64,000 nucleotides of DNA from Bacteroidales bacterium (GCA_017437755.1 JAFRXI010000065.1:62001-126000); one strand, 5' to 3'; positions 1-7,707 are shown, counted from the stretch's first letter. The notes: generated by a model from the sequence alone, not told the origin. Program-made: numbers and translations.

Positions 1-265
1 TGCAATAAGCGTCACAGTCCCGGCTTCCGTAAAGTTCCGCGCCCTTCTTAAGATAAAGACAGGTATTGCTCCTGAGCCTCAGTCCGCCTATATGGTATAT
101 GCCTCGTTTGATTATCACCTTGCCGCCACCGGCGAGAAAGCAAGCGTCAAGCGCCCGCTGGATGTTTTCCGTGGCATCACCCTCAACCGGGGATACGCGC
201 CATGTCTTCTGTCCGCAAAATGAGAACGGCAACACGAGCAGAAGCAACATAAGGATTCTTTTCAT
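1..265 (-). CDS. GH28-like (polygalacturonase-type) beta-helix protein, N-terminal part only
   Basis: Reading the minus strand from the ATG at 265-263 gives 88 residues that run off the window edge. It opens with a signal peptide (MKRILMLLLLVLPFSFC, lipobox-like end). Next comes a stretch typical of the first coils of GH28 and pectin-lyase-fold enzymes: an N-terminal VSPVEGDATENIQRALDAC segment, then AGGGKVIIKRGIYHIGGLRL and a LYLKKGAELYGS ladder. Such proteins hydrolyse uronic-acid or related glycosidic bonds outside the cytoplasm; the catalytic Asp residues lie beyond the visible part, so activity cannot be judged. The start codon overlaps the stop of the upstream PfkB kinase gene (ATGA), which indicates translational coupling and one operon. 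The family call rests on the N-terminal pattern only. Confidence 0.6.
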   Translation of the reverse strand, partial: MKRILMLLLLVLPFSFCGQKTWRVSPVEGDATENIQRALDACFLAGGGKVIIKRGIYHIGGLRLRSNTCLYLKKGAELYGSRDCDAYC

Positions 266-1119
266 AACTGATGGGGATTAATGGCACCGGGCAAGGTACA
301 TAACCAAGCGGAAAGACGTACAGCTTTCTCGTGAGCGGTCACAATCGGCTCGCCATTCAGTAGGGAGGTTGCAAAGGCAGCGGTAAAGCAGTCGCCGGCG
401 CCCACGGTGTCGGAGACCTTTACTTTCGGAGTTTCGATATGGGACAGCAAACCCTCAGGCCCATACACTTCACTATAGTCGGCGCCATGCGTGAATACAA
501 TGTTGTCAAGTTCGAATTCGGTGACAAGTTTTCCTATATCACTTATTCCCAATAGTGAAAGGACCAGCGGAAGCTCGTCTTCATTGAGTTTGAGAACGGT
601 GGCCTGTCGCAGGGAATCTTCTATTATCTCCTTCGAGAAATAGTGCTGACGGAGGTTGATGTCGAAGATTTTCATGGCGGTTTCCGGAACAGCGCAAAGG
701 ATACGCCATATTGCTTTCCGGGAAGTTGCACAACGCTGTGAAAGGCTGCCCCAGCACACGGCATCTGCTCTCGAGGCAAACGAAAGCGCTTCCGGAGTAG
801 CTTCCAGCGCATCCCATGCAACGTTCTCCACTATATTGTACTGAGGGACACCGTTGCCGTCCAGGTTGACCAGCACCCTGCTGGTAGGAAGAGAATTGCG
901 CTGGATGAAGCGAGTCTCCAGTCCGTATCTTCGGCACGATTCCAAAGTTTCATTGCCCAGTTCATCCGTTCCAACGGCGCTCACCGGATAACTATCCGCG
1001 CCCAACTGCATGACATGATATGCGAAGTTGACCGGTGCGCCTCCCAGTTTCATTCCGCCGGGCAGGCAGTCCCACACGATTTCTCCTATTCCAAGGATTA
1101 CAGGTTTACGTCTTGTCAT
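262..1119 (-). CDS. PfkB-family carbohydrate kinase (fructokinase/ribokinase-like)
   Basis: A 285-residue cytoplasmic sugar kinase. The N-terminal glycine-rich substrate region reads LGGAPVNFAYH (about residues 26-36). The C-terminal PfkB signature DTVGAGDCFTAAF lies at 237-249, with the expected catalytic Asp at 243 and the GAGD anion hole at 240-243. The length is slightly short for the family (about 290-310) but both ends are complete. It would phosphorylate a free hexose or pentose with ATP; the sequence alone does not settle fructose versus ribose. It is the first gene after a Bacteroidota promoter at 1238-1267, and its stop overlaps the start of the GH28-like gene, so it probably phosphorylates the sugar released by that enzyme or serves as a second kinase of the ribose island. 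Confidence 0.85.
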   Translation of the reverse strand: MTRRKPVILGIGEIVWDCLPGGMKLGGAPVNFAYHVMQLGADSYPVSAVGTDELGNETLESCRRYGLETRFIQRNSLPTSRVLVNLDGNGVPQYNIVENVAWDALEATPEALSFASRADAVCWGSLSQRCATSRKAIWRILCAVPETAMKIFDINLRQHYFSKEIIEDSLRQATVLKLNEDELPLVLSLLGISDIGKLVTEFELDNIVFTHGADYSEVYGPEGLLSHIETPKVKVSDTVGAGDCFTAAFATSLLNGEPIVTAHEKAVRLSAWLCTLPGAINPHQL

Positions 1120-1237
1120 ATCCTAATAGCAGCTTAAGTGATACTTCTGTCTCAAACACGGTATCGCCCAAACCCTCAAAACTGAGAAAAACCACAAGAT
1201 ACCTGTCAGAAAGTATTCTCCCTGCATCGCCAAGCTG

Positions 1238-1267
1238 CAAAGATACTGCTTTATTCCTATAAACAAA
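1238..1267 (-). promoter_or_regulatory. Bacteroidota-type promoter of the PfkB operon
   Basis: On the minus strand TTTG (1264-1267) is followed after 18 nt by TATCTTTG (1238-1245), matching the -33 TTTG / -7 TAnnTTTG consensus of the phylum. The inferred start near 1233 leaves a leader of about 110 nt before the kinase ATG, long enough for leader control, but no known riboswitch fold was recognised in it. Confidence 0.7.
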
Positions 1268-1322
1268 ATCTCACGATTCAAAGTGTTATTCGTGGTTTAT
1301 TCTGCTCGCGCTTCCCTTTGCT

Positions 1323-1652
1323 TCAAGGAGTTTCCAGCCCTGACAATTCTTTCAGGGCCAATCCGGCAAGGGTATGGCCGAATATGGCGGTAACATGGAC
1401 CATGGTGCCGTTCACCCGGGCTTCGTCCTCGCCGGGGATGCCCCTCATGGGCAGGATCTCCTCTGAATAGACGCACTGGAACGGCCTCGACGGGCAGCGC
1501 CCCTCCTTGTGGAAACGCTTGCGGAGCGAGCGTGCGAGCGGGTCGCCCTGGACATCCCAGAACTCGGCCACTTTGACCCTGGCGTTCCACAGCCTTTCAA
1601 CGGCCTCCCCGCCCAGCAGCAGCTCGGTCCTCCGGAAGTATTCCTTATTCAT
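1323..1652 (-). pseudogene. tcdA/csdL-like tRNA t6A dehydratase with large internal in-frame deletion
   Basis: The 109-residue frame opens as TcdA proteins do: MNKEYFRRTELLLGGEAVER LWNARV, which in the family leads straight into the GxGGVG nucleotide-binding loop. Here it jumps after residue 26 to KVAEFWDVQGDPLARSLRKR, which resembles the family's late segment (usually ...DPLARxxRKxL). It then finishes with a normal-looking tail (HVTAIFGHTLAGLALKEL). The whole Rossmann core with the ATP site and catalytic residues, roughly 130-150 residues of the usual 240-270, is missing. The open frame is kept, so a short protein may still be made, but it cannot perform t6A to ct6A cyclisation. An alternative is a new short protein built from the two ends. 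Assignment rests on recognised family motifs. Confidence 0.6.
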
Positions 1653-1803
1653 AACGATTCCCTGTCATAACGTTGCAAGATAGTGATTTTTCAGCAATAC
1701 GTACAGCAACTCCCCCTCTTCTGGCGCGAATGCCCCCGGAGCAGCAAGCACATACGTGCCACGGTGCCGAGTGGAGTCGAGTCATGCCCGGCCTCCTCAA
1801 CAC
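1653..1803. other. Decayed intergenic stretch, no gene seen
   Basis: No convincing coding frame. A single GTCATGCCCGGCC tract at 1781-1793 looks like half of the REP-like palindrome that starts at 1804. Together with the flanking remnants this marks 1323-2300 as degenerate DNA beside the tRNA gene. Confidence 0.4.
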
Positions 1804-1865
1804 GTCATGCCCGACCTGATCGGGCATCTCTTTGGAAGGAGATTCCCGGTTAAGCCGGGAATGAC
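1804..1865. repeat. REP-like double-palindrome element
   Basis: Two hairpins lie back to back: ATGCCCGAcctgaTCGGGCAT (1807-1827) and ATTCCCGGttaaGCCGGGAAT (1842-1862). The pair is bracketed by GTCAT at 1804 and ATGAC at 1861-1865, so the unit is itself an inverted repeat. This is the form of REP/BIME-type intergenic repeats found in many bacteria. It cuts into the remnant gene region at 1874-2070. Copy number in the genome cannot be seen here. Confidence 0.55.
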
Positions 1866-1873
1866 AGGGATTC

Positions 1874-2070
1874 GGCAACGATTTCGCCGAGCATTTCGGC
1901 CTGTCCAATCCCCAGACCTACCGGTATCTTGCACGCTACAGAGGCATAGACTTCCTGCAGGGATTATTACCATTGACACTTTCTTGGAAGAGCTGAAGTA
2001 TAAGCAGGGTATCACGTATCAGTTTTTCTTTGGGACAGAGCGTTCCATCAAATATCTTGAGAAGTTATGA
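1874..2070 (+). pseudogene. Remnant of DUF3791-like gene fused by deletion to the tail of a DUF3990-like gene
   Basis: From 1874 one frame reads DFAEHFGLSNPQTYRYLARY RGIDFL, resembling the N-terminal half of small DUF3791 proteins. It is then lost. In another frame from about 1960 to the TGA at 2068-2070 the reading is FLEELKYKQGITYQFFFGTE RSIKYLEKL, resembling the C-terminus of DUF3990 proteins (a putative ADP-ribosyltransferase-like fold often encoded next to DUF3791). The middle of both genes is absent. These families commonly sit together in toxin/antitoxin-like or abortive-infection-like cassettes, so this is probably the scar of one. Family names are from pattern memory, not from a search. 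Confidence 0.4.
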
Positions 2071-2274
2071 GCCAGGGAACTGGTCAAGGGTTTGGTTCTC
2101 AAGTTGATGGAAGATTACAAGATGTCCATGAGTGACGCCCTGGACGCTGTATACAATTCCGACACTTATGGTAAATTGCTGGATTTGGAGACGGGGCTTT
2201 TCTCCCAAAGCACGGCGTATGTCTTTTCTATTCTCATGCGGGAATTAAAGGAGGGGAAATTATCGGCCGAATAG
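2067..2274 (+). pseudogene. Small DUF3791-neighbourhood protein, frameshifted near its start
   Basis: The ATG at 2067 overlaps the stop of the preceding remnant (ATGA), as in an intact cassette, but its frame stops after about 17 residues. In the next frame, open from 2071, the reading is ARELVKGLVLKLMEDYKMSM, continuing to DALDAVYNSDTYGKLLDLET and ending KEGKLSAE at 2274. One extra base around 2072-2077 explains this: without it ATG AGC AGG GAA CTG would start the whole protein. A TTG (2092) or ATG (2107) could still start a product of about 55-60 residues. The conserved NSDTYGKLLDLETGL motif suggests recent decay. Its usual partners are DUF3990-type proteins. Confidence 0.45.
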
Positions 2275-2369
2275 AAAAGGCCTTAGAACAATCCCTCTTC
2301 CTCAGGGATTTGGCTGCGCTCCGCTTGCCACATCCCTCCCCGCTGCGCGGGGCTTTGCAAAGCGGCATC

Positions 2370-2405
2370 AAAAAAGCGCAATCGAGCAAGCTCGTTGCGC
2401 TTTTT
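2370..2405. terminator. Bidirectional intrinsic terminator beside tRNA-Ser
   Basis: A nearly perfect inverted repeat AAAAAAGCGCAA ... TTGCGCTTTTT with an inner CGAGC-AA-GCTCG stem gives a strong hairpin with A and T tracts on the two sides. It can end the tRNA transcript (minus strand) and any plus-strand transcript of the decayed cassette. Confidence 0.7.
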
Positions 2406-2417
2406 ACTACCGCTTTG

Positions 2418-2502
2418 CGGAGGAAGAGGGATTCGAACCCCCGGTACGTTGCCGTACAACAGTTTTCAAGACTGCCGCCATCGACCACTCGGCCATTCCT
2501 CC
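2418..2502 (-). tRNA. tRNA-Ser (anticodon UGA)
   Basis: The minus strand folds as an 85-nt class II tRNA. Its features are acceptor GGAGGAA/TTCCTCC with discriminator G, a D arm with GCCGAGTGGTCGATGGC, an anticodon stem GCAGT/ACTGT with loop CTTGAAA (UGA at 2466-2468), a long variable arm TGTACGGCAACGTACC, and a T arm GGGGGTTCGAATCCC. CCA is not encoded. It decodes UCA and probably other UCN codons. It has its own promoter at 2515-2546 and a terminator at 2370-2405. tRNA genes are frequent integration points, which fits the decayed DNA just downstream. Confidence 0.95.
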
Positions 2503-2514
2503 GGAATCGGACTG

Positions 2515-2546
2515 CAAATATAAGGGTTCTCTATAAAATAACCAAA
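2515..2546 (-). promoter_or_regulatory. Promoter of tRNA-Ser
   Basis: Minus-strand TTTG (2543-2546), 20 nt, then TATATTTG (2515-2522). The expected start lies about 8 nt upstream of the mature tRNA 5' end. Confidence 0.8.
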
Positions 2547-2608
2547 CCCCTGATGCAAAAAACAGTTGATGCACGGCTCGGTAGCAAAACACTGTATTCA
2601 GCGACCGC

Positions 2609-3760
2609 TTACCGGGCGAATATGGCTGCCGACTCCAACTGATTGCCTTCCTCATCTATGAATGTGTGGTTTTCCGAGGCGTCCCAGGAATAAATCTGCA
2701 CGAGCCGCCAGTCATAGAGGGAGCAGGTCTCTTCAAAGGCCTGCATCATAGCCTTAAACAGTTCAAGGCGTTCTTTTTCGTGCTCCGGACCTTTTGACCT
2801 GAAGCCCACCTCGGTCACATACATCGGAAGGCGGGTGACCTTCATTATCGGATCCATCATTGTATGGATGTAATCCTTTATGTAAGCAACTTTATTATCA
2901 TACGATGCATCATAGGCCGGATGAGGGTACATGTGGATACCGACCCCGTCGGCGTACTCAAGCAGGTCTTCCCGTTCCTTCTGGCCCGGGAAGGTCCCTT
3001 TGTAAATCATCAGGACAAGTTCCGGAAGCAGGAATGTTCCGCCAACAGACCTGCACCAGTCCATCTCAACATGCCTGTTCAGGCCCCCTACCAATACCTG
3101 TGGCCTATCCCGGCTGCCGTTCCAGAGACTGTCCACCTGCATCCGGACGATTTTGGTAACCTCCGCCAGCTTCCTTATTCCTTCCGGCACCCCTTCAGGA
3201 AGGGTATCCCATGTATATGTACTGTCGTAACACATCCCCTCTCCCTTGGGAAGGACAGGGAAATCGCCGTTGAATTCGCACCATCCCTGCTCGTTTCCCA
3301 CCTCAATGGCCTGAATCCTGCATCCCGCGTCGTGCCATGTTGAAATGGCATGGCCGAACTCTCTCCTGGCCTTGTCAAGGTCCATCTGATGAGCAGGCCA
3401 TCCTCCCCACCGCCGGGGCGGCCCCATGGGCGGTATGCGCTTGACGCTGTCCGGATACACGTTGACACCAAGGAAGTTGACCGTAACCCTCATGCCTTTT
3501 GAATTGGCATACCTGATATGGCGGGTAAGCCTGTCTACATACTTGAAGTCGGTGATTGTGAGGCGCATCTCGCGGCAGCCGGAAGAATATATCTGGTCAA
3601 TCTTGTCACATTGGTTCCTCAGGGTCTGCTCTTCATCTCCTTCAACCACATTGTATTTGAACAGATTGGGGCGGTTGACTCCAATCTCTATACTGTTGGT
3701 CCTGCTGCCACATGAGATTGCCGCCACGGAGAGCATCAGTGTCAAAAAGGCATTTCTCAT
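2609..3760 (-). CDS. Clan GH-A glycoside hydrolase-like lipoprotein
   Basis: A 383-residue lipoprotein. The signal peptide ends in the lipobox AISC (Cys17). A TIM barrel of clan GH-A type follows: the Asn-Glu pair expected for the acid/base is in EVGNEQ (Glu157), and the candidate nucleophile is Glu317 in MYVTEVGF at the end of a late strand. The 160-residue spacing is normal for the clan. It is a distant paralogue of the protein at 17255-18463, which has the same two motifs with 156-residue spacing. The start lies 1 nt after the stop of the nucleoside hydrolase fusion gene, so the two form one operon. In the rus locus of B. thetaiotaomicron a glycosidase-like lipoprotein accompanies the nucleoside hydrolase. 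The substrate here is unknown; the CAZy family was not assigned. Confidence 0.75.
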   Translation of the reverse strand: MRNAFLTLMLSVAAISCGSRTNSIEIGVNRPNLFKYNVVEGDEEQTLRNQCDKIDQIYSSGCREMRLTITDFKYVDRLTRHIRYANSKGMRVTVNFLGVNVYPDSVKRIPPMGPPRRWGGWPAHQMDLDKARREFGHAISTWHDAGCRIQAIEVGNEQGWCEFNGDFPVLPKGEGMCYDSTYTWDTLPEGVPEGIRKLAEVTKIVRMQVDSLWNGSRDRPQVLVGGLNRHVEMDWCRSVGGTFLLPELVLMIYKGTFPGQKEREDLLEYADGVGIHMYPHPAYDASYDNKVAYIKDYIHTMMDPIMKVTRLPMYVTEVGFRSKGPEHEKERLELFKAMMQAFEETCSLYDWRLVQIYSWDASENHTFIDEEGNQLESAAIFAR

Positions 3761-3761
3761 A

Positions 3762-6563
3762 CTACCGTTTCCCGTTTACAAGAGGTTCCTTGAGGTAGCC
3801 TCCCTGATTGAAGTTCTGGTTGTCGGGAAGGGCAATGTCGGTCCTGGCCGAACCTTTTTCCAGGAGGGAACGAAGCTCTGGCAGATAAAGGCGATAAACG
3901 TCCCTCGGCAGGGCGTTATGCCTTTTGCATATCCCGGCTGCCATTCCGACCACCTCGCCCATCATTGCGCCCGTCCTCATCAGGCGGGTGGATCCAAGAG
4001 CCACGTGGGTGACGCTTATGTCGCGTCCTGCCATGAACAGGTTGTTCACATTACGGCTGTAGAGGCATCTATATGGAACCGCATAGGGATAAATCAGGTT
4101 GCTTTTTGTCTCGGCCTTGAATTCTTCTCCCGGGAAGTATGACGAATTCCTGGGATCAGGGAAATGCAGGTCGAAATGCCAGGTGGTGGTAAAGGTCCGG
4201 TCCTCATGGAAAACATTCTTGTCAACATCTTCCTGGGATAATATATAATCGCCCAAAAGCCGTCGTGACTCTCTCTTCCCGGCGATGTAGGCCACCCAGT
4301 CGAGGCACAGGTTTTCATAATCCCTCTTGTCGGAACTATGGTTCTTGAGGAACGACCAGTTGGAATATATTACCAGCAGGCCATAGTCCCTGATCCTTTC
4401 AAAATCAGTTATCTGGTTCCTGTTCATTCCGGTTTCCCAAGTCCACTCGCCCATTTTTACCTTTTCGCAGTTTTCCTCCGTGAAGGTCACTCCGTAATTG
4501 AATTCCGGGAACCGGGATTTCCGGCCGGTATCCTTTGAATACCACTGGACGGAACTGCCCATGGTCAGGGCATCGGCCTTTTCAGGCGCAAGCGACTCTC
4601 CGAATTCGTCCCGGCCCTCACGGCCCATCCTCCAGTCGGCTCCGGAAAGGAAGCCAACGGTACCGTCACCGGTGCAGTCACAGAAAACGGGCGCTTTGAT
4701 CAGGTGTTCCTCTCCGGTTTCTATATTGCGGACAATGAGTCCTTTGATTAACCCCGGCTCAGCCATGACAACGTCCGTGACACGGGTGGAAGAGAACAGG
4801 GTTACATTTTTTTCACCTGCAATGAAAGCTGTCTTTTTTTCATCCTCGTAGTTTTCTGCCGGCTGTGCGTTGCCCATTTTACTATGCCCGAATTCACGAA
4901 GCATACGGCCGAGGGCGGGATAGGGTCCCATCTCTATCCTGCCTCCAAGATGTACTCTGATTTCGGAACTGTTGTTGCCGCCGAGGACCGGCCGATCATT
5001 GATCAGGGCCACCTTAAGGCCCTCTCGCGCGGCTGAGACAGCAGCACACATGCCTGCGACGCCTCCTCCCGCAACCACAAAATCAAACGAGCTCTCCTCC
5101 CCAATGGTGATGGCCCCGACAACTCGTCTGAAGGCATCAAGATCCTTTATCCCTGAGGGCGGAACGGACCCTTCCGCAGTCGTGAGAAACACGGCATCGC
5201 ACCTGCCGTCAAAACCAGTCAAATCCTTGAGAGACAGTAGGGTGGGTCCCTTTTTGAGTTTGATACTGCCGGCACTCTGCCACATCCATCCATCCCCCGT
5301 TGAACCAAGGACCGGTTTTAGGACCTTATTGCCCACAGAAATCCTGAACCGGCCTGGCCCGAGCCCCGAAGTCCATGGAGAAACCCAGTTGAACGTCCTC
5401 ACATATATGTGATACAGTCCGTCGGAAGGAATGTCAACTGTAGTTGAAGCATCGGCGACAGGCTGTCCCATTCCATGGGCGATCAGATAAGGCGAACCCA
5501 TCAGGTCCATGAACTGCTGGTCCACGGACCATCCGCCCTTGTCGGAGAAACTCTCCGCTTCCACAAGAATCCGTTCCGGCTGCCGGCAGAGTTCAAAGAT
5601 CCGCTGCTCCGAGACGGTTTTCTGGGACTCGTCCTGCTCCGCATAGTACCTGTTGCCGGTTGGATCGGGAGTAAACACCGTGACGGCATCGTCCCTGACC
5701 TCTATCCTTCCGGGAAGGGATGTCGACAGATACCTGTCGGAGGGTTCAATGGCAAAAAGGACGGCCGAAGGATCGTACAGGCAGCGTTCCGTTGGCATGG
5801 AGGTAGTTGGAAGATACATGTCAAACGCCACGGTAACCGGATGATTCTCACCAAAATAATCATGTACCAGCCGCAGTGGCATCCTCATCTTCCATCCCAC
5901 CTCGTAGTCACTCAGCAGAATGGGTGTGGGCCATCTGGAAAATATGGCGCGTGCTGCTGGGACATCTGATTTGACGTTATACTCCGGCTTTTCCTTGTGG
6001 AAATTCCCGGCCATCATGACCAGTTTCTCCACATTGGCACGGATAAGGTCCATCCCTGACAGCGGAGAAATCTCATCTGGCCCTGACTGCATCAGCCTGA
6101 ACAGGTTTGTAGAGAAACCCACTGCGATCATGGTAATGTCCTTAACTCCGCCGTTTTCTGAAAGAAGCCGCCTCATGAGCCGGAATCCGTCCGGGACTTC
6201 CGACGCATTGCGGTACATGCCAGCGTAATTGCCTCCGGAAAGGATCTTGTAAGCGAAATCCCCGTTCCAGGAGCGGCGATTCTCTTCAGGATAGGTCCGG
6301 ACTATGCCCACGGGAATTTCCGGATGGCAGGAATAGGTCCCGAGAAGGTCTATGAACTGGACGCTTTGCGGTTCCCTTTTGCTTGAAACGACTCCAAGGA
6401 GCATGATATCTCCCTGATCCACATACCGGTAAAGCATTTCAAGGGCGATGCAGTCATCCACATCGTTCCCCATGTCGGTGTCGAAAATCACTTTCCTGGG
6501 AGATGCCCAGACTGAGGCGCAGGACAGGATCAGCGCAAGAATCCGCATTAATTTTTTGTGCAT
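3762..6563 (-). CDS. Three-domain fusion: nucleoside hydrolase, beta-sandwich, FAD-dependent oxidoreductase
   Basis: A 933-residue exported protein (signal peptide about 1-20). Residues 22-330 are an inosine-uridine-preferring nucleoside hydrolase domain with the Asp cluster DTDMGNDVDD (28-37), the strand motif MIAVGFSTNL, and MAGNF with a downstream NVKSDVPAA. Residues 331-462 begin RILVEAESFSDKGGW and look like a carbohydrate-binding beta-sandwich. From 494 a GGGVAG dinucleotide loop (499-504) and GGNNSSEIRVHLGGR mark an FAD_oxidored-type flavoprotein that runs to the end (GRDISVTHVALGSTRLMRTG). The NH part is a paralogue of the stand-alone enzyme at 26759-27802. It could cleave an N- or O-ribosyl bond and oxidise a released or bound sugar, but the linkage is inferred. 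It is transcribed away from lacI across the palindrome at 6652-6689. Confidence 0.8.
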   Translation of the reverse strand: MHKKLMRILALILSCASVWASPRKVIFDTDMGNDVDDCIALEMLYRYVDQGDIMLLGVVSSKREPQSVQFIDLLGTYSCHPEIPVGIVRTYPEENRRSWNGDFAYKILSGGNYAGMYRNASEVPDGFRLMRRLLSENGGVKDITMIAVGFSTNLFRLMQSGPDEISPLSGMDLIRANVEKLVMMAGNFHKEKPEYNVKSDVPAARAIFSRWPTPILLSDYEVGWKMRMPLRLVHDYFGENHPVTVAFDMYLPTTSMPTERCLYDPSAVLFAIEPSDRYLSTSLPGRIEVRDDAVTVFTPDPTGNRYYAEQDESQKTVSEQRIFELCRQPERILVEAESFSDKGGWSVDQQFMDLMGSPYLIAHGMGQPVADASTTVDIPSDGLYHIYVRTFNWVSPWTSGLGPGRFRISVGNKVLKPVLGSTGDGWMWQSAGSIKLKKGPTLLSLKDLTGFDGRCDAVFLTTAEGSVPPSGIKDLDAFRRVVGAITIGEESSFDFVVAGGGVAGMCAAVSAAREGLKVALINDRPVLGGNNSSEIRVHLGGRIEMGPYPALGRMLREFGHSKMGNAQPAENYEDEKKTAFIAGEKNVTLFSSTRVTDVVMAEPGLIKGLIVRNIETGEEHLIKAPVFCDCTGDGTVGFLSGADWRMGREGRDEFGESLAPEKADALTMGSSVQWYSKDTGRKSRFPEFNYGVTFTEENCEKVKMGEWTWETGMNRNQITDFERIRDYGLLVIYSNWSFLKNHSSDKRDYENLCLDWVAYIAGKRESRRLLGDYILSQEDVDKNVFHEDRTFTTTWHFDLHFPDPRNSSYFPGEEFKAETKSNLIYPYAVPYRCLYSRNVNNLFMAGRDISVTHVALGSTRLMRTGAMMGEVVGMAAGICKRHNALPRDVYRLYLPELRSLLEKGSARTDIALPDNQNFNQGGYLKEPLVNGKR

Positions 6564-6651
6564 AGTTCAAATTCCACGAATATCTGATCAAAAATAATAA
6601 TAATATCAAATACTGTAAATGAATCACATAGGATTTGTCTGAATCTTGTTG

Positions 6652-6689
6652 GTTTTATGCACAAATATATATATTTTTGCGCATAAAAC
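6652..6689. promoter_or_regulatory. 38-bp palindromic operator between lacI-type gene and the divergent operon
   Basis: Left half GTTTTATGCACAAATATAT and right half (reverse complement) GTTTTATGCGCAAAAATAT match at 17 of 19 positions around a centre at 6670/6671. Each arm contains a TGCrCA core flanked by A/T tracts, as in paired LacI-family half-operators. A plus-strand TATTTTTG (6672-6679) and a minus-strand TATATTTG (6662-6669), both -7-like, lie inside it. A bound regulator would therefore cover both promoters and would also control its own gene. Confidence 0.65.
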
Positions 6690-6696
6690 TACCCTT

Positions 6697-7707
6697 ATGA
6701 AGGAGACACTTAGCACCATATCCAAACGGACCGGGGTATCCATTTCCACTATATCCCGCATTCTCAGCGGGAAAGCGGAAAAGTACAGGATAAGTTCCTC
6801 AACCGTATCGCTTATAAAAGCCGAGGCAAAGCGCTGCGGATACCAGCCGCTGCATGTAGAGAAGAACCTGCGTTCCGGCAGGATAAAGACCATAGGACTT
6901 CTGGTACCGTCTCTGAGGAATCCCTTTTTCGCCGAAATAGCCTCCATCGTGATTTCCGAGGCCGGTAAGAAGAACTATACCACCATCGTCCTTGATACTA
7001 TGGAAGACGTGAATGTCCTAAAGAAGGAGATTTCCACGCTTGTGGACAAGAAAGTCGACGGGATCATCGTGGTACCGTGCGGGGAGGACTCCACCTTACT
7101 GGAACAGGTAAACCGGAACATTTTCCCCGTCGTCCTCGTGGACCGGTATTACGAGAACTGCGACCTTTGCTTCATGACCACCAACAATTTCCAGGGTGGG
7201 ATCAATGCTGTCAACCATCTTCTGCTGCATGGGCACAAGAAGATAGCCTGCATCCAGGGAGTCCCGGAATCCATGCCTAATATCGAGAGGGTATCCGGAT
7301 ACAAGAAGGCAATGACTGAAGCTGGGTATAATGATTACATCGTGGTTACCGGCAATGAGTTCACTATCCGTAACGGATACCTGAGCACAAAACTGCTGCT
7401 CCGGGACAAGGATCAGTTTTCTGCGATTTTTGCGCTTTCCAATACAATCATGCTCGGGGCTCTCAAGGCTGTCCGCGAAGCCGGACTGAGGGTGCCGGAG
7501 GATATTTCCATCATCTCTTTTGACGACTACTATTATATGGATTTCATGGAACCTCCTATCACCCGGATATGCCAGCCAACCGACGAGATGTGCAACATGG
7601 CCGTCCGCGTCCTGTTCGAGAAGATTGAAAAGAAAAGGGACGGCGTAACCCAGATCCGGTTCTCGCCCACTCTAAAGGAAGGGAAATCAGTATATTATCT
7701 GAAATAG
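6697..7707 (+). CDS. LacI/GalR-family transcriptional regulator
   Basis: 336 residues from the ATG at 6697; the frame is open further upstream, but that part covers the operator and promoter. An N-terminal helix-turn-helix reads STISKRTGVSISTISRILSG (about 6-25), followed by the hinge and a periplasmic-binding-protein-like effector domain (TIGLLVPSLRNPFFAEIAS from about residue 66; IISFDDYYYMDFMEPPITRI near 275). It should bind an operator and respond to a small sugar or nucleoside. It is divergent from the nucleoside hydrolase fusion operon and convergent with the SusC operon, ending 12 bp from the M14 gene stop. The prototype rus locus uses a different type of regulator, so the LacI protein would be a replacement if the rus comparison holds. 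No terminator was seen between the convergent genes. Confidence 0.9.
   Translation: MKETLSTISKRTGVSISTISRILSGKAEKYRISSSTVSLIKAEAKRCGYQPLHVEKNLRSGRIKTIGLLVPSLRNPFFAEIASIVISEAGKKNYTTIVLDTMEDVNVLKKEISTLVDKKVDGIIVVPCGEDSTLLEQVNRNIFPVVLVDRYYENCDLCFMTTNNFQGGINAVNHLLLHGHKKIACIQGVPESMPNIERVSGYKKAMTEAGYNDYIVVTGNEFTIRNGYLSTKLLLRDKDQFSAIFALSNTIMLGALKAVREAGLRVPEDISIISFDDYYYMDFMEPPITRICQPTDEMCNMAVRVLFEKIEKKRDGVTQIRFSPTLKEGKSVYYLK

Noticed and set aside
1120..1237. Riboswitch in the 110-nt leader of the PfkB operon
   Set aside because: No conserved aptamer motif of a known class could be recognised; only the length is suggestive.
2334..2356. CCCCGCTGCGCGGGG hairpin near tRNA-Ser as part of the structured repeat family
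   Set aside because: It shares only a CATCCCTCCCC stretch with the elements and lacks the paired outer arms; more likely local terminator or REP debris.
6646..6696. Seventeen extra N-terminal codons for the LacI regulator
   Set aside because: They cover the operator and -7 box, and the helix-turn-helix starts right after the ATG at 6697.
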